Shown here: positions 28,833-37,995 of the stretch, one piece after another
Layout of the letters: each line of letters opens with the position of its first letter
Numbering within the stretch: position 1 is the stretch's first letter
Origin: Rhizobium ecuadorense
GTDB taxonomy: Bacteria; Pseudomonadota; Alphaproteobacteria; Rhizobiales; Rhizobiaceae
Assembly: GCF_001187535.1 (NCBI RefSeq)
Contig: NZ_LFIO01000381.1
Span: forward strand, 186,001 to 250,000
Direction: 5' to 3'
DNA: 64,000 bases
The notes under the pieces: generated by a model
Database searches by the model: none
What the model saw: the letters and a program-made list of their open reading frames with translations, nothing else
What the model was told of the DNA's origin: nothing
Made by a program: the position numbers and the translations under genes

Positions 28833-30515
28833 ATGGCAATTGTCGGTATCGATCTTGGCACATCCAATTCGTTGGTGGCGGTCTGGTCCGAGAGTGGTGC
28901 GGAACTCGTTCCCAATGCGCTTGGCGAAACCCTGACGCCGTCGGCGGTCAGCGTTGCCGATGACGGCGTGTTGCTGGTGGGACGGGCGGCGGCCGACCGG
29001 TTGATCACGCATCCGGAGCGCTCCGTCGCCTCCTTCAAGCGGTGGATGGGAAGCGCCAACAGCGCACAGCTCGTCGGCAAGTCCTGGCGGGCCGAGGAAC
29101 TGTCGGCGCTGGTGCTGAAGTCGCTCAAGGACGATGTCGAGGCCAAGCTTGGCGAAAAGATCGTCGAGGCGGTGATTTCGGTTCCCGCCTATTTCAACGA
29201 TCCGCAGCGCAAGGCAACGCTGGATGCGGCGCGGCTCGCCGGTCTGAATGTCGAGCGGTTGATCAATGAGCCAACAGCAGCGGCGCTGGCGCATGGGTTG
29301 GAGGCGACCGGAGACGGTTGTTTCCTGATCCTCGACCTTGGTGGCGGAACGTTCGACGTATCGCTTCTGCACAAGTACGAGAACGTGATGGAAATCCGGG
29401 CGTCTGCTGGCGATTCCCTGCTTGGCGGCAATGATTTTCGTGATGTGTTCGTCGAATTCCTGGTCAAGCGGCATAAGTTGAACGAAGCCAGGCTCGATCC
29501 GGCCGAGCGGGCGCGACTGCTGCGCGAGGCGGAAGCGCTCAAACTCGCGCTGACCGACAAGGCGGAAGCGGCTTATGATTTCTCGCTCGGCAAGACCCAA
29601 TGCGCAGGGGAAGTCAGCCGTGCTGCATTCGAGGAGGCGGCAGCGCCGCTCTTGAGGCGGATGCGTACGCCGATCGAAAGCGCCGTTCGCGACGCCCGCA
29701 TCGACATTGCCAAGATCGATCAGATCGTCTTGGTCGGCGGCGCCACAAGGATGCCGCTGGTGCGCAACCTCGTTACTAGGCTGTTCGGCCGCTTTCCGTT
29801 GATCCATGCGCGGCCCGACCACGCCATTGCGATCGGTGCAGCGGTGCAGGCGGGCTTAAAGCATCGCCGCGGTGCTCTCGATGAAATCATCATGACCGAT
29901 GTATGCCCCTTCACCCTGGGGACGTCGGTCCTCGATCCAAGGGCGCCTGATGGTGTCATTCTGTCACCAATCATCGAGCGCAATGCCGTAGTCCCCATCA
30001 GCCGGGAAAATATCTATTGGACGGCGTCGAACATGCAGACGCACGTAAGCATCGAGGTGCTGCAGGGGGAGCACATGCGGCCGTCCCAGAATGTGCGGAT
30101 CGGCACCGTGGATGTATCGGTCCCGCCGGGGCCAGCCGGCCGGGAATCTGTAGGCGTACGATTCACCTATGACATCAACGGTGCCCTGGAAGTCGAGGTC
30201 AAGGTGACTTCGACGAAGCATGTCGAACGGAAAGTCTTCCGCAACCAATCCAATCTCAGCGACCACGAACTCGACAAGAGCTTCGCGGCACTCGCGTCCA
30301 TCAAGCTAGCGCCACGCGACCAGCAGGAAAATCGTTCGCTGATCGCGCGGGCGGAAAGACTATACGTCGAATCGCTCGGACCCGTGCGGGAGCATATCGC
30401 GCAGCTTCTCCTACAATTCGAAACCGCGCTGAACGATCAGGCGAACCACGATCTCGGAGCCGTACGCCGCGCATTCGCCGAAACATTGAACCAGTTCGAA
30501 CACAGAATGCTTTGA
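28833..30515 (+). CDS. HscC-type Hsp70 family chaperone
   Basis: 560 residues, shorter than DnaK (about 638) and close to HscC. The ATPase domain has GIDLGTSNSLVAVW, the Hsp70 VPAYFNDPQRKAT, NEPTAAALAHGL, LILDLGGGTFDVSLL and VLVGGATRMPLVRNL. The peptide-binding domain is present (FTLGTSVLDPR, then VLQGE and the beta-sandwich) but the C-terminal lid is short, with no acidic EEVD-type tail. HscC proteins work with dedicated J-proteins; here a membrane protein with a J-like N-terminus follows 4 bp after the stop. This is a specialised chaperone distinct from housekeeping DnaK. Confidence 0.9.
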   Translation: MAIVGIDLGTSNSLVAVWSESGAELVPNALGETLTPSAVSVADDGVLLVGRAAADRLITHPERSVASFKRWMGSANSAQLVGKSWRAEELSALVLKSLKDDVEAKLGEKIVEAVISVPAYFNDPQRKATLDAARLAGLNVERLINEPTAAALAHGLEATGDGCFLILDLGGGTFDVSLLHKYENVMEIRASAGDSLLGGNDFRDVFVEFLVKRHKLNEARLDPAERARLLREAEALKLALTDKAEAAYDFSLGKTQCAGEVSRAAFEEAAAPLLRRMRTPIESAVRDARIDIAKIDQIVLVGGATRMPLVRNLVTRLFGRFPLIHARPDHAIAIGAAVQAGLKHRRGALDEIIMTDVCPFTLGTSVLDPRAPDGVILSPIIERNAVVPISRENIYWTASNMQTHVSIEVLQGEHMRPSQNVRIGTVDVSVPPGPAGRESVGVRFTYDINGALEVEVKVTSTKHVERKVFRNQSNLSDHELDKSFAALASIKLAPRDQQENRSLIARAERLYVESLGPVREHIAQLLLQFETALNDQANHDLGAVRRAFAETLNQFEHRML

Positions 30516-30519
30516 TCCC

Positions 30520-33300
30520 ATGGCTGAAACTTGCTGGACGCTCCTGCAGATCGCACCGACTCAGGATGAGAACGACATTCGACGCGCCTATGCCCGGCGG
30601 CTGCGCGATTTTCGGCCCGATGAGGATCCGGAGGGATTCCAGCGGTTGGTCGGCGCGAAAGAAGCGGCGCTGAACTGGGCGAGTGCGCAGCATGTCGACT
30701 TGCCGGCTTTGACCATCGAGGGGTGGGACGATCCGGAGAGGAATGCCGACCTTGCGCTGCTGACGAGGACTGATGCCGCCGACGACTCGGATGAGCAGCG
30801 GAAATTGGATAAGCCGGGCGAAATGCCGCAACCCGAAACACCGGCCGTAAAGCCTGCGGAATTTTCGCTCGAGATCGAGCCGAACGATGACGGGGATGAT
30901 GGTTTAGTCTTTGTGCGCTTGAACGAAATTGTGGCCCGGGAAAAAGGGCGCCCCTGGGGAACTGATCCGGCGCAGTACGAGGCTCAACCGTGGATCGAGC
31001 TGTTTGATCTCGCTGCGGGAATGAGCCTGCAACGTCACGAGCTTTTCCTCGAAGCTATTGGTCGCGAGTTTCCATCGATTCTTCCGCAAATCGGGCTTCA
31101 AGGGCTGGAAACCGTAAGGGAGTTTGCCGAAGGGCACGGCATTTCTGCTGTCGTTGAAGCGATCGAGCAGCAATGCAGATTTGGGGAGCGTCCGGCCACC
31201 CTTGTGCATCTTTGCGGTCAAGAGACCGCGATGATTTATTTCTCGTGGCTGGCGCATGCGCAATCGGCTCGTAGCGTATTGCAACGTCGAGCGGCCGGGC
31301 GGGCCGCCTATTCGGACGGACGCACTGGGATGCCGGTCTTTCCGGCAGAAGACAGGCTTTTCGCCTTGGAAACGGCTGAGTTGGTCAAATTCCACAAGGA
31401 AACGGTCGACCGTGGTCGCTGGCCGTTCCGTATTGACTTCAAAACCTTAGTCATTCCGACAACGCGGTTGGTATCTGCCGGATTGGCCTGGCAAGGTGGC
31501 CTTTTTCTTCTGGTTCTGGCAGCGATTGCGATGGGCGGCTTCTCGTTGGCCAACGACACCGCGCAGATCAGTGCCTTGGCAGCCATTCCTGTTCTATTCG
31601 GCGGCCGCATCGCTATGGCGTTCTTGCTCAACCGACTGGCGGTCGGAGCGGCGCTGCAGCGGGTGATGTATGCCGACCGTCTTGGGCTGTGGTCAAGGAA
31701 ACCGAGACCGGACGCCTTGCGCAATAATTGGCGCGAGTACGAGCGCCCCATTTTCCTGTGCGAGCTCTTTGTGTCCTTGATGGTGCTCGTCTCGATACCG
31801 ATCGCAATCTCGAACTTCTGGCAGCTGAAGGATGACCTGGATAAGCCCGTCGAAACCGTCGTTTCCGAGATTGTTGTCTCTGCGCTCAATAGCGTTGCAA
31901 GCGACGATCGGCTGCCTGACAGTACGCTCTTCGATTTGATAGACTTCGTCGTCAAGTCCGAGCAGACGAATTTCAGCGATCGCGGCAAGGACGCCGACCT
32001 ACTCGTGCGCGATGTCAAAAACCGCGGATGGCTGGCCGAACTGCGCCGCCGCCAGGATCAACTGCTCGGCGAGAGCTGGCTGCGAGGCTCGGAGCGAGTA
32101 TTGATTGGTCCCACTATCGCAACGGTAGCAGCAGAACGTGAACGCAAACTGCGGGTCCTTGCCGACCTATACCACGCGGCAACGCCGGAGGCGCGCATGC
32201 AGATCGAACGATCGCTTGCATCCTGGAAGCTGACGCTCAACTTTGCAAAGGACCCACAAACCATCGCAGCAGTATGGGCCGCCATTCCGCCGCGCAGCAA
32301 CGGTTCAAACCTGGACGCCTTCCCGGAGGAAATGCGAAGGCTGCTGATTAGTAAATTCCTGTCGAACGCGATCGGCAATTTTGTCGATGGCGATGTCCAA
32401 CTCGCCAGTCAATTCCATTGGCTGCTGACGGCTCCGGCCGATAGGCTTTACGACGTGGGGCCACTCCGGCCGTTCGATTCGACCGCTCTGGTTCCGGCGG
32501 GCGGAAACGAAGCGACTGTTATTGGCGGTGATGCGGCAAGCGGTCCGCCTCTGGCGGCCGGCGGTCAGAAAGAAAACGTCGTTGCACGCTATTCCAAACA
32601 GCAGGGCGATCGCCCGGCGTCCGAAGCCTACTTGCCGGCCCTGTCTCGCATGGATGCGGCACTGGCGCGCTCAAGCTATTTCGATATAGCCCGCACGTGC
32701 TTTGACGTAACCAGCGAAAAGGATCGATTATATATGCGCGAGGTGTTCGCCCGATCCCTGGCAAATCCCCCTGACGCCGCCATTTCGTCGAGCGCCGATC
32801 TTTGGCTGAGACTGGGACGGGCCGCGCTCGCAGAACCTGCGTGCTATCGTATGGCTTCCGTAACTGGAAGAGTGGCCGGGGCTGAACTGCCGCTCCGCCA
32901 GGTGGATGATCAGTTCGACGCCATTGATGATGAACTGGATCATTTGGCCGAGGCCGAACCGGACGCCGTGGGAGAAGTTCTCCAGTTTGTTGTCCCGCAA
33001 GAAGGCATTTACAGTTTTACCCGCAATCGAGTGGTCTCGCATGCCCATTTTCTGCTTGGCAACTGGTTCCTCAACAAGCGGGAGTATCGCAGCGCGATTC
33101 TGGAGTACGATCAGGCGCTGAAAGCGAAGCAGTGCAACGAGTTTTATGTTCGTCGAGGCGAAGCGCTTCGGGCAGCAGGCGATGAAAAACGGGCAAACGC
33201 AGACTTTCAGCTGGCACGCGAGACCTCCCAATGGTGCCTGATTGGCGGCACGGATGGCTTGCAGTCGTTGCGTACGGCGTTGGAAGAGAACAGCCATTGA
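30520..33300 (+). CDS. Large membrane protein with degenerate J domain
   Basis: 926 residues. The first 60 resemble a J domain (WTLLQIAPTQDENDIRRAYARRLRDF), but the invariant HPD reads RPD (32-34), as in atypical partners of HscC. Three hydrophobic segments lie at about 315-345, 350-375 and 410-431 (for example GLFLLVLAAIAMGGFSLAN). A long soluble part follows, ending in TPR-like helices (HFLLGNWFLNKREYRSAILE) near 845-890. It starts 4 bp after the Hsp70-type gene, so they form one operon and probably one chaperone system at the inner membrane. No known full-length family was recognised; the central region is undescribed as far as can be seen. Confidence 0.85.
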   Translation: MAETCWTLLQIAPTQDENDIRRAYARRLRDFRPDEDPEGFQRLVGAKEAALNWASAQHVDLPALTIEGWDDPERNADLALLTRTDAADDSDEQRKLDKPGEMPQPETPAVKPAEFSLEIEPNDDGDDGLVFVRLNEIVAREKGRPWGTDPAQYEAQPWIELFDLAAGMSLQRHELFLEAIGREFPSILPQIGLQGLETVREFAEGHGISAVVEAIEQQCRFGERPATLVHLCGQETAMIYFSWLAHAQSARSVLQRRAAGRAAYSDGRTGMPVFPAEDRLFALETAELVKFHKETVDRGRWPFRIDFKTLVIPTTRLVSAGLAWQGGLFLLVLAAIAMGGFSLANDTAQISALAAIPVLFGGRIAMAFLLNRLAVGAALQRVMYADRLGLWSRKPRPDALRNNWREYERPIFLCELFVSLMVLVSIPIAISNFWQLKDDLDKPVETVVSEIVVSALNSVASDDRLPDSTLFDLIDFVVKSEQTNFSDRGKDADLLVRDVKNRGWLAELRRRQDQLLGESWLRGSERVLIGPTIATVAAERERKLRVLADLYHAATPEARMQIERSLASWKLTLNFAKDPQTIAAVWAAIPPRSNGSNLDAFPEEMRRLLISKFLSNAIGNFVDGDVQLASQFHWLLTAPADRLYDVGPLRPFDSTALVPAGGNEATVIGGDAASGPPLAAGGQKENVVARYSKQQGDRPASEAYLPALSRMDAALARSSYFDIARTCFDVTSEKDRLYMREVFARSLANPPDAAISSSADLWLRLGRAALAEPACYRMASVTGRVAGAELPLRQVDDQFDAIDDELDHLAEAEPDAVGEVLQFVVPQEGIYSFTRNRVVSHAHFLLGNWFLNKREYRSAILEYDQALKAKQCNEFYVRRGEALRAAGDEKRANADFQLARETSQWCLIGGTDGLQSLRTALEENSH

Positions 33301-33511
33301 TCCCAGTCCGGCTACGGTGCCGACGATATTCCACGGCGAAAGAAGATTATAGGAATGTATAGCTTGTAGGCTATCCGTTGTCCGTGGATAAATTATATCA
33401 GGATCTTGCGGCGTACTGCCTGTTTTCTTTCTCGCTCCAGCTTGATCGCTTGACTCACCCATACCTCTGTGGCTATACGTTAATTCATAGCTGAATAGGT
33501 ATGAATTACAA

Positions 33512-33835
33512 ATGTCCGATGCTCAAGACGCGCTGTTCAAAACGCTCGCTGATCCGACCCGGCGGGCTCTGTTCGAGCGGTTGTGCCGGGAAGGGGAGAA
33601 GACGGTGGGGGCTCTGACGGCTCGGGCCGGGGTCTCGCAGCCGGTCGTTTCAAAACATCTCGGCATATTGAAGCAGGCCGGATTGGTACGCGACCGCCAT
33701 GAGGGCCGCCAGACGCATTATAGCGCGCAGCTCGGTGCGCTTGCTCCGCTGGTCGACTGGACCAGCGAGATGGCCGGGTTCTGGCAAAACCGCTTCAACG
33801 ATCTCGAAGATTTGCTGAAAAGGATGGATCAATGA
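33512..33835 (+). CDS. ArsR-family transcriptional regulator (pair 1)
   Basis: 107 residues, a winged-helix repressor: FKTLADPTRRALFERLCREGEKTVGALTARAG, then VSQPVVSKHLGILKQAGLV and the wing RHEGRQTHYSAQ. Metal-binding cysteines of classic ArsR/SmtB are absent, so it belongs to the branch paired with SRPBCC proteins. Its stop overlaps the following SRPBCC gene by 4 bp. Autoregulation of the pair from the A/T-rich region before 33512 is likely. Confidence 0.9.
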   Translation: MSDAQDALFKTLADPTRRALFERLCREGEKTVGALTARAGVSQPVVSKHLGILKQAGLVRDRHEGRQTHYSAQLGALAPLVDWTSEMAGFWQNRFNDLEDLLKRMDQ

Positions 33836-34242
33836 CCGACATATCGACAGAAACGCGCTCCGTCGTCATCGAACGGGAAATCCCTTTTCCTTCGGAAAAG
33901 ATCTGGCGGGCGCTGACCCAGCCGCACCTGATCCAGGAGTGGCTGATGACAAGCGACTTCAAGCCGGCCGTTGATCATCGCTTCAGCTTCAACGCCGATT
34001 GGGGCTCGGTCGACTGCAAGGTTCTGGAGGTCGAGCCGAACAAGACCCTGTCCTATAGCTGGGATGCCTACGGTCTTGAAAGCACCGTCACCTGGACTCT
34101 CACTCCGACCGGCACGGGAACGCATCTGCGTATGGAGCAGTCGGGTTTCCGGCCGGATCAGCGGCAGGCTTACGGCGGCGCCAGAAGCGGGTGGACGCAG
34201 TTCCTTGGAAATCTGGAGCAGGTGCTGGCGCGGATAGAGTGA
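33832..34242 (+). CDS. SRPBCC/AHSA1-domain protein (pair 1)
   Basis: 136 residues with the START-like hydrophobic-cavity fold: VVIEREIPFPSEKIWRALTQPHLIQEWL at the front and MEQSGFRPDQRQAYGGARSGW near the end. Proteins of this group bind lipids or small hydrophobic molecules and often sit behind an ArsR regulator, as here. Its ligand is unknown. Overlap of 4 bp with the regulator indicates coupled translation. Confidence 0.88.
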   Translation: MTDISTETRSVVIEREIPFPSEKIWRALTQPHLIQEWLMTSDFKPAVDHRFSFNADWGSVDCKVLEVEPNKTLSYSWDAYGLESTVTWTLTPTGTGTHLRMEQSGFRPDQRQAYGGARSGWTQFLGNLEQVLARIE

Positions 34243-34277
34243 GGCCGCCCGGGCTGATTTAAACGGGGGAGGCCCTA

Positions 34278-34526
34278 TTGAGCTGGAGCAACTGGTTGCG
34301 GCAGATCCCCCGCTGGCTGTCCGTTGCCTTTACCGTGGCGGTCATTCTCAATATTATCGCCATGGTACAGGAGAGATCGACCGTCTGGGGCGGCGTCTTG
34401 GCACTGCTGCCGCTTGGCCCGCTGTTGCTGGCCGGTCTTTACCTCTTCCTGCTGCCCTATGCCGGCAGATGGTGTGGGAGATTAGGAGTGACGCAATGGC
34501 CGGCAAGACGTCCAAGACCCAAATGA
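34278..34526 (+). CDS. Small membrane protein of unknown function
   Basis: 82 residues, starting at TTG 34278 with GGGAGG about 9 nt upstream. Two hydrophobic segments (about 13-30 and 37-62, for example WLSVAFTVAVILNIIAMV and GGVLALLPLGPLLLAGLYL) suggest an inner-membrane hairpin. It follows the SRPBCC gene by 35 bp and overlaps the start of the DUF1801 gene by 31 bp. No family was recognised. Confidence 0.6.
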   Translation: MSWSNWLRQIPRWLSVAFTVAVILNIIAMVQERSTVWGGVLALLPLGPLLLAGLYLFLLPYAGRWCGRLGVTQWPARRPRPK

Positions 34527-34966
34527 CGCTCACCACGAAGACCGTCGCCAAGCCGACGGCTGCGGAGCCGACCCTTCTTTCGGGCGGCAATCCGCAGATC
34601 GCCAAGGGTTACGGCGAAGCTCCGGTGCAGGCCTATATCGCCGCGATGCCGGGCTGGAAAAGCGACGTCGGGCGCCGCCTCGATGCACTGATCACACGCA
34701 CCGTGCCCAATGTATATAAGGCAGTTAAATGGAACTCGCCCTTCTACGGCATTGAGGGCGAGGGCTGGTTCCTGGGCGTTCATTGCTTCACGAAATACGT
34801 CAAGGTGGCATTCTTCCGGGGCGCGTCGCTGCAGCCTCTGCCGCCCGGTCATTCCAAGCAGAAGGAAGTTCGTTACCTCGACATCCGCGAGGACGACGAA
34901 ATCGATGAAGCCCAGCTTGCCGCCTGGGTGGAGCAGGCGAGCCGATTGCCCGGCGAACGGATGTGA
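34496..34966 (+). CDS. DUF1801 protein
   Basis: 156 residues of the DUF1801/YdhG-like fold: YIAAMPGWKSDVGRRLDALI, then VKWNSPFYGIEGEGWFLGVHCFTKYVKVAFFRG and the late DIREDDEIDEAQLAAWVEQ. The N-terminal 40 residues are a Lys/Thr-rich tail. The family is frequent next to ArsR/SRPBCC genes, but its biochemical role is not established. ATG 34496 has TAGGAG about 8 nt upstream. Confidence 0.85.
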   Translation: MAGKTSKTQMTLTTKTVAKPTAAEPTLLSGGNPQIAKGYGEAPVQAYIAAMPGWKSDVGRRLDALITRTVPNVYKAVKWNSPFYGIEGEGWFLGVHCFTKYVKVAFFRGASLQPLPPGHSKQKEVRYLDIREDDEIDEAQLAAWVEQASRLPGERM

Positions 34967-35002
34967 TAACCAATACCCCTCGATTGGTGGGCGGGAGGAA
35001 CC

Positions 35003-35446
35003 ATGAAGAAGCCGACAGCAGCCATGAAGAAGAGCGATTCCCGGGAAGCAGAGGGGGGAGCCTCCCCATCTCAGCTGATCGATGCGAGGATCGAGGAACT
35101 CGGCGATTGGCGCGGCGAAGTGCTCGCCCGGGTTCGGGCGCTCATCAAGCAAGCCGAGCCCGCGGTGGTCGAGGAATGGAAGTGGCGAGGGGTTCCGGTG
35201 TGGGAGCGTTCCGGCATCATCTGCACCGGCGAAACCTATAAGAGCGCGGTGAAGCTGACCTTCGCCAAGGGCGCCTCATTGGAGGATCCTTCAGGTCTCT
35301 TCAATTCCAGCCTCGACGGCAACACGAGGCGCGCCATCGATTTCCATGAGGGCGACGAGATCGACGAGGAGGCGTTGAAGGCGCTCTTTCGCGCCGCTGC
35401 GGCATTGAATATGTCAGCAAAGGCTGCGGCCTCCCGGAAGAGGTGA
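35003..35446 (+). CDS. DUF1801 protein, second copy
   Basis: 147 residues. The same core as the preceding gene is seen (IDARIEELGDWRGEVLARVRALI, VEEWKWRGVPVWERSGIICTGETYKSAVKLTFAKG, then FHEGDEIDEEALKALF), though the two are clearly diverged. A Lys-rich N-terminal tail precedes it. GGGAGG lies before ATG 35003. It lies 36 bp after the first DUF1801 gene on the same strand, suggesting an ancient duplication with both kept. Confidence 0.85.
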   Translation: MKKPTAAMKKSDSREAEGGASPSQLIDARIEELGDWRGEVLARVRALIKQAEPAVVEEWKWRGVPVWERSGIICTGETYKSAVKLTFAKGASLEDPSGLFNSSLDGNTRRAIDFHEGDEIDEEALKALFRAAAALNMSAKAAASRKR

Positions 35447-35462
35447 AGCGGTTGAGATTCGG

Positions 35463-35939
35463 CTAGTGGATCGGGCTCGCCTCGCGCTCGAGAAAGAGTT
35501 CGAGATTGTCGAGGCCGATCTCGGTGCCCTGGAGGCGGGCGCCGTTGTCGGCGTAGCCGTCGAGAAAGACCACCTGCTCGGTGAAGACCATCCTGGTGCC
35601 GTCGGCTTGGGCTTCGAAGGTGACGGTGGTGAGCGAGGCGGAGATACGGGTTTCGCCGAGCTTCATCTCATAGGCATAGATGATGCGGGTATCCGGCACG
35701 ATATCGATGTAATGGGCGTCATAGGCGTGCAGAAGCCCATCGGTGTCCGCGACGTGGTTCCTTTCCGTACCGCCCGGTCTGAAATCGAGCCCGTATTCCA
35801 GCGGCAGCCATTCGCCGTGGCAGGCGAACCACTGGCGCTTGGCCTCCGGCGTCGACCAGGCGCGGAAGACGCGAGAGACCGGCGCCTTCAGGTGGCGCTC
35901 GATGACGAGGGTGGCGTGTTCGGTGGATCGTGTCGTCAT
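35463..35939 (-). CDS. SRPBCC/AHSA1-domain protein (pair 2)
   Basis: 158 residues, SRPBCC fold: LVIERHLKAPVSRVFRAWSTPEAKRQWF, then FRPGGTERNHV and the C-terminal FLDGYADNGARLQGTEIGLDNLELFL. It overlaps the ArsR gene behind it by 4 bp (35936-35939). Sequence is different from the SRPBCC protein of pair 1, so this is a parallel module, not a recent duplicate. Confidence 0.88.
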   Translation of the reverse strand: MTTRSTEHATLVIERHLKAPVSRVFRAWSTPEAKRQWFACHGEWLPLEYGLDFRPGGTERNHVADTDGLLHAYDAHYIDIVPDTRIIYAYEMKLGETRISASLTTVTFEAQADGTRMVFTEQVVFLDGYADNGARLQGTEIGLDNLELFLEREASPIH

Positions 35940-36277
35940 TCGGAAAAGGTCTCCGGTTCTTCGGCGAGATATTGATCCAGCCTGTCGAAGCTGGCGGTCA
36001 ATCGGCTCTTTCGCTGTTCCACCCAGCGTTCGACGGCGGCAAGCGCATCCTGCTGCAGGCGGTAGGTTCGCACCCGGCCGGATTTTTCGGAGAGTACGAG
36101 GCCGCTTTCCTCCAGCACCTGCAGATGTTTCATTACCGTCGGCAGGGCGACCGCAAGCGGCGCGGCCAGCTCGGTGACGGAAGCCGGGCCGCGGCCGAGG
36201 CGGTCGATCATGCCGCGGCGACTGCGGTCGGAAAGCGCGTGGAACATGCGGTCAAGACCCGCCTGGCCGTCGATCAT
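35936..36277 (-). CDS. ArsR-family transcriptional regulator (pair 2)
   Basis: 113 residues. The winged helix is LDRMFHALSDRSRRGMIDRLGRGPASVTELAAPLAVALPTVMKHLQVLEESGLV with wing SEKSGRVRTYRLQ. No metal-binding Cys cluster is seen. It overlaps the GST gene upstream and the SRPBCC gene downstream by 4 bp each, so the three form one tightly packed operon. Confidence 0.9.
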   Translation of the reverse strand: MIDGQAGLDRMFHALSDRSRRGMIDRLGRGPASVTELAAPLAVALPTVMKHLQVLEESGLVLSEKSGRVRTYRLQQDALAAVERWVEQRKSRLTASFDRLDQYLAEEPETFSE

Positions 36278-36960
36278 CCCGCCGTATCCCGGAAGCGGCC
36301 AGGCAGCCTGTCATGGTAGGGATAGAACTTGAAATAGGGGCGGGCTTCCTCCAGCGCCCTTGCAAAGGACGGGCGGGCGAGAAGCCGGTCGTAATAGGCG
36401 CGAAGCTTCGGCTGCTCCTCTAAAAACGGGACCAGCGTCTCGGCGTAGAAGAGGGCGGGGGCTGCGGCGCAATCGGCCATGGTAAAGGCCTCGCCTGAGA
36501 TCCATGGGCTTTCGGAGAGCTGTTTTTCGATCATCGCATAGGCGGTGGCAAGCGTTGCCTTGCAGGCGGCCACCTCCGTCTCGTCCTCCTTGCCCTCGGG
36601 GCGCCGGCGATTGCTGACGATGGTCTGCATCGGCGCCTGGACGTAATGGTCGAAGAAGCGATCCCAGAGGCGGACCTGCAGCGCCCGGTCGATTTCCAGC
36701 GGCAGCAGGGAAACGGGGCCGGGATAATAATGGTCGAGATATTCGATGATGATCGACGTCTCGGGAACCGTGCTGTCGCGCGCTTCGTCCCTGAGCAGCG
36801 GCATCTTGCCGATCGGCCAGAAGCGGAAAAGATCGGCGCGCGAGGCCTCGTCGGACAGATCGACGAGGCGATTTTCGAAGGGCGTGCCGTTTTCGTAAAG
36901 CGCGATCAGCACCTTGTGGCAGAAGGAGGCGAGCGGATGCCCATAGAACACGAGCGACAT
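36274..36960 (-). CDS. Glutathione S-transferase family protein
   Basis: 228 residues. The N-terminal thioredoxin-like domain begins LVFYGHPLASFCHKVLIALYENG and has the cis-Pro region KMPLLRDEA and ETSIIIEYLDHYYPG; the all-helical domain follows. It is the first gene of a three-gene operon with an ArsR regulator and a SRPBCC protein. Glutathione conjugation or a related detoxification reaction is likely; substrate is unknown. Confidence 0.9.
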   Translation of the reverse strand: MSLVFYGHPLASFCHKVLIALYENGTPFENRLVDLSDEASRADLFRFWPIGKMPLLRDEARDSTVPETSIIIEYLDHYYPGPVSLLPLEIDRALQVRLWDRFFDHYVQAPMQTIVSNRRRPEGKEDETEVAACKATLATAYAMIEKQLSESPWISGEAFTMADCAAAPALFYAETLVPFLEEQPKLRAYYDRLLARPSFARALEEARPYFKFYPYHDRLPGRFRDTAG

Positions 36961-37062
36961 GCGGCGACCTTTCCTGTTTGGTGGAAAACTTTACCGACCG
37001 ACTAAGTATCAGGCCGGAAAGGAATACGCAACAGATAGTTCGCCGATCGTGTAACTATTATC

Positions 37063-37881
37063 TCAGGAGATATATCTGGCGATCACCAGATGGCCGGGTG
37101 TCGGCTGGCCGTCTTCCATGCGCACGTTGATATCCGATATCTCGACGAGTTCGAAGCCGGTGGCCGCCAGGCGTTCTTTCACATAGGCGTCGGCATGGGC
37201 GAAGCGCTGGTGCGGGCCGACCATGTAGGCGCGGCCGGCGAGGGTCTCTTCAGGCAGGGTCTCCGAGGAGAAGATGAACAGGCCGCCCTGCGTCAGGTTC
37301 TCGGCGGCGCCGAAGAACAGCGGTTCGAGTGCGCCGAGATAGGGCAGCACGTCGGTGGCGGTGATGATGTCGAAGGCTTCCTCATCATTGTCGTCGAGGA
37401 AATCCTCGACCTCGGCGACGAAAAGCGTCTCGTAGAGATCCTTCTCATGGGCGATCTCGACCATCTTCTCCGAAAGGTCGATGCCGGTCATATCCTCGCA
37501 GAGGTCGCGTAGCGCGCCGCCGGTGAGGCCCGTGCCGCAGCCGAGATCGAGCAGCCGCTTGAACGGCCCAAGTTTCAGCGCCTGCAGGCGCTGGCGTACC
37601 AGCATCGGCACGTGATAGCCGAGTTGCTCGACGAGCACATCCTCGAAAACCTCGGCATGCTGGTCGAACAGGGTCTCGACATAGGCATCGGGCGCCCTGA
37701 CCGGCGTTTCGCCGCGGCCCATCGCGGCGATGCGCACGGCGGCACCGCCGTGATCGTCAGGATCGATCGCCAGGACTTCCTCATAGGCCGCAACGGCCGC
37801 GTCGACATCGCCGGCCTTCTCCAGCGCCAGCGCGCGGTTATAGGCTTCGCCAAGGGCTTCTTCGTCGATCTTCTTTGCCAT
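37063..37881 (-). CDS. TPR-containing SAM-dependent methyltransferase
   Basis: 272 residues. A short TPR-like start (YNRALALEKAGDVDAAVAAYEEVLAIDPDD) is followed by a class I methyltransferase with motif I LLDLGCGTGLTG and an acidic motif TGIDLSEKMVEIA. The domain architecture matches proteins annotated as TPR methyltransferases whose targets are unknown. ATG 37881 was chosen; an ATG at 37911 gives ten more residues. The divergent gene encodes a DUF2270 protein. Confidence 0.85.
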   Translation of the reverse strand: MAKKIDEEALGEAYNRALALEKAGDVDAAVAAYEEVLAIDPDDHGGAAVRIAAMGRGETPVRAPDAYVETLFDQHAEVFEDVLVEQLGYHVPMLVRQRLQALKLGPFKRLLDLGCGTGLTGGALRDLCEDMTGIDLSEKMVEIAHEKDLYETLFVAEVEDFLDDNDEEAFDIITATDVLPYLGALEPLFFGAAENLTQGGLFIFSSETLPEETLAGRAYMVGPHQRFAHADAYVKERLAATGFELVEISDINVRMEDGQPTPGHLVIARYIS

Positions 37882-37995
37882 CGCGGTCCATCGTCCTTCT
37901 GTTTCAGCCATGGCTCTAAGGCGGCTTTCGATGTTTTGCAATGGCGTGGCGACTGGCGCAGAATGGCAGAAAAGAAGACCAAGGGAGGAACAGCC

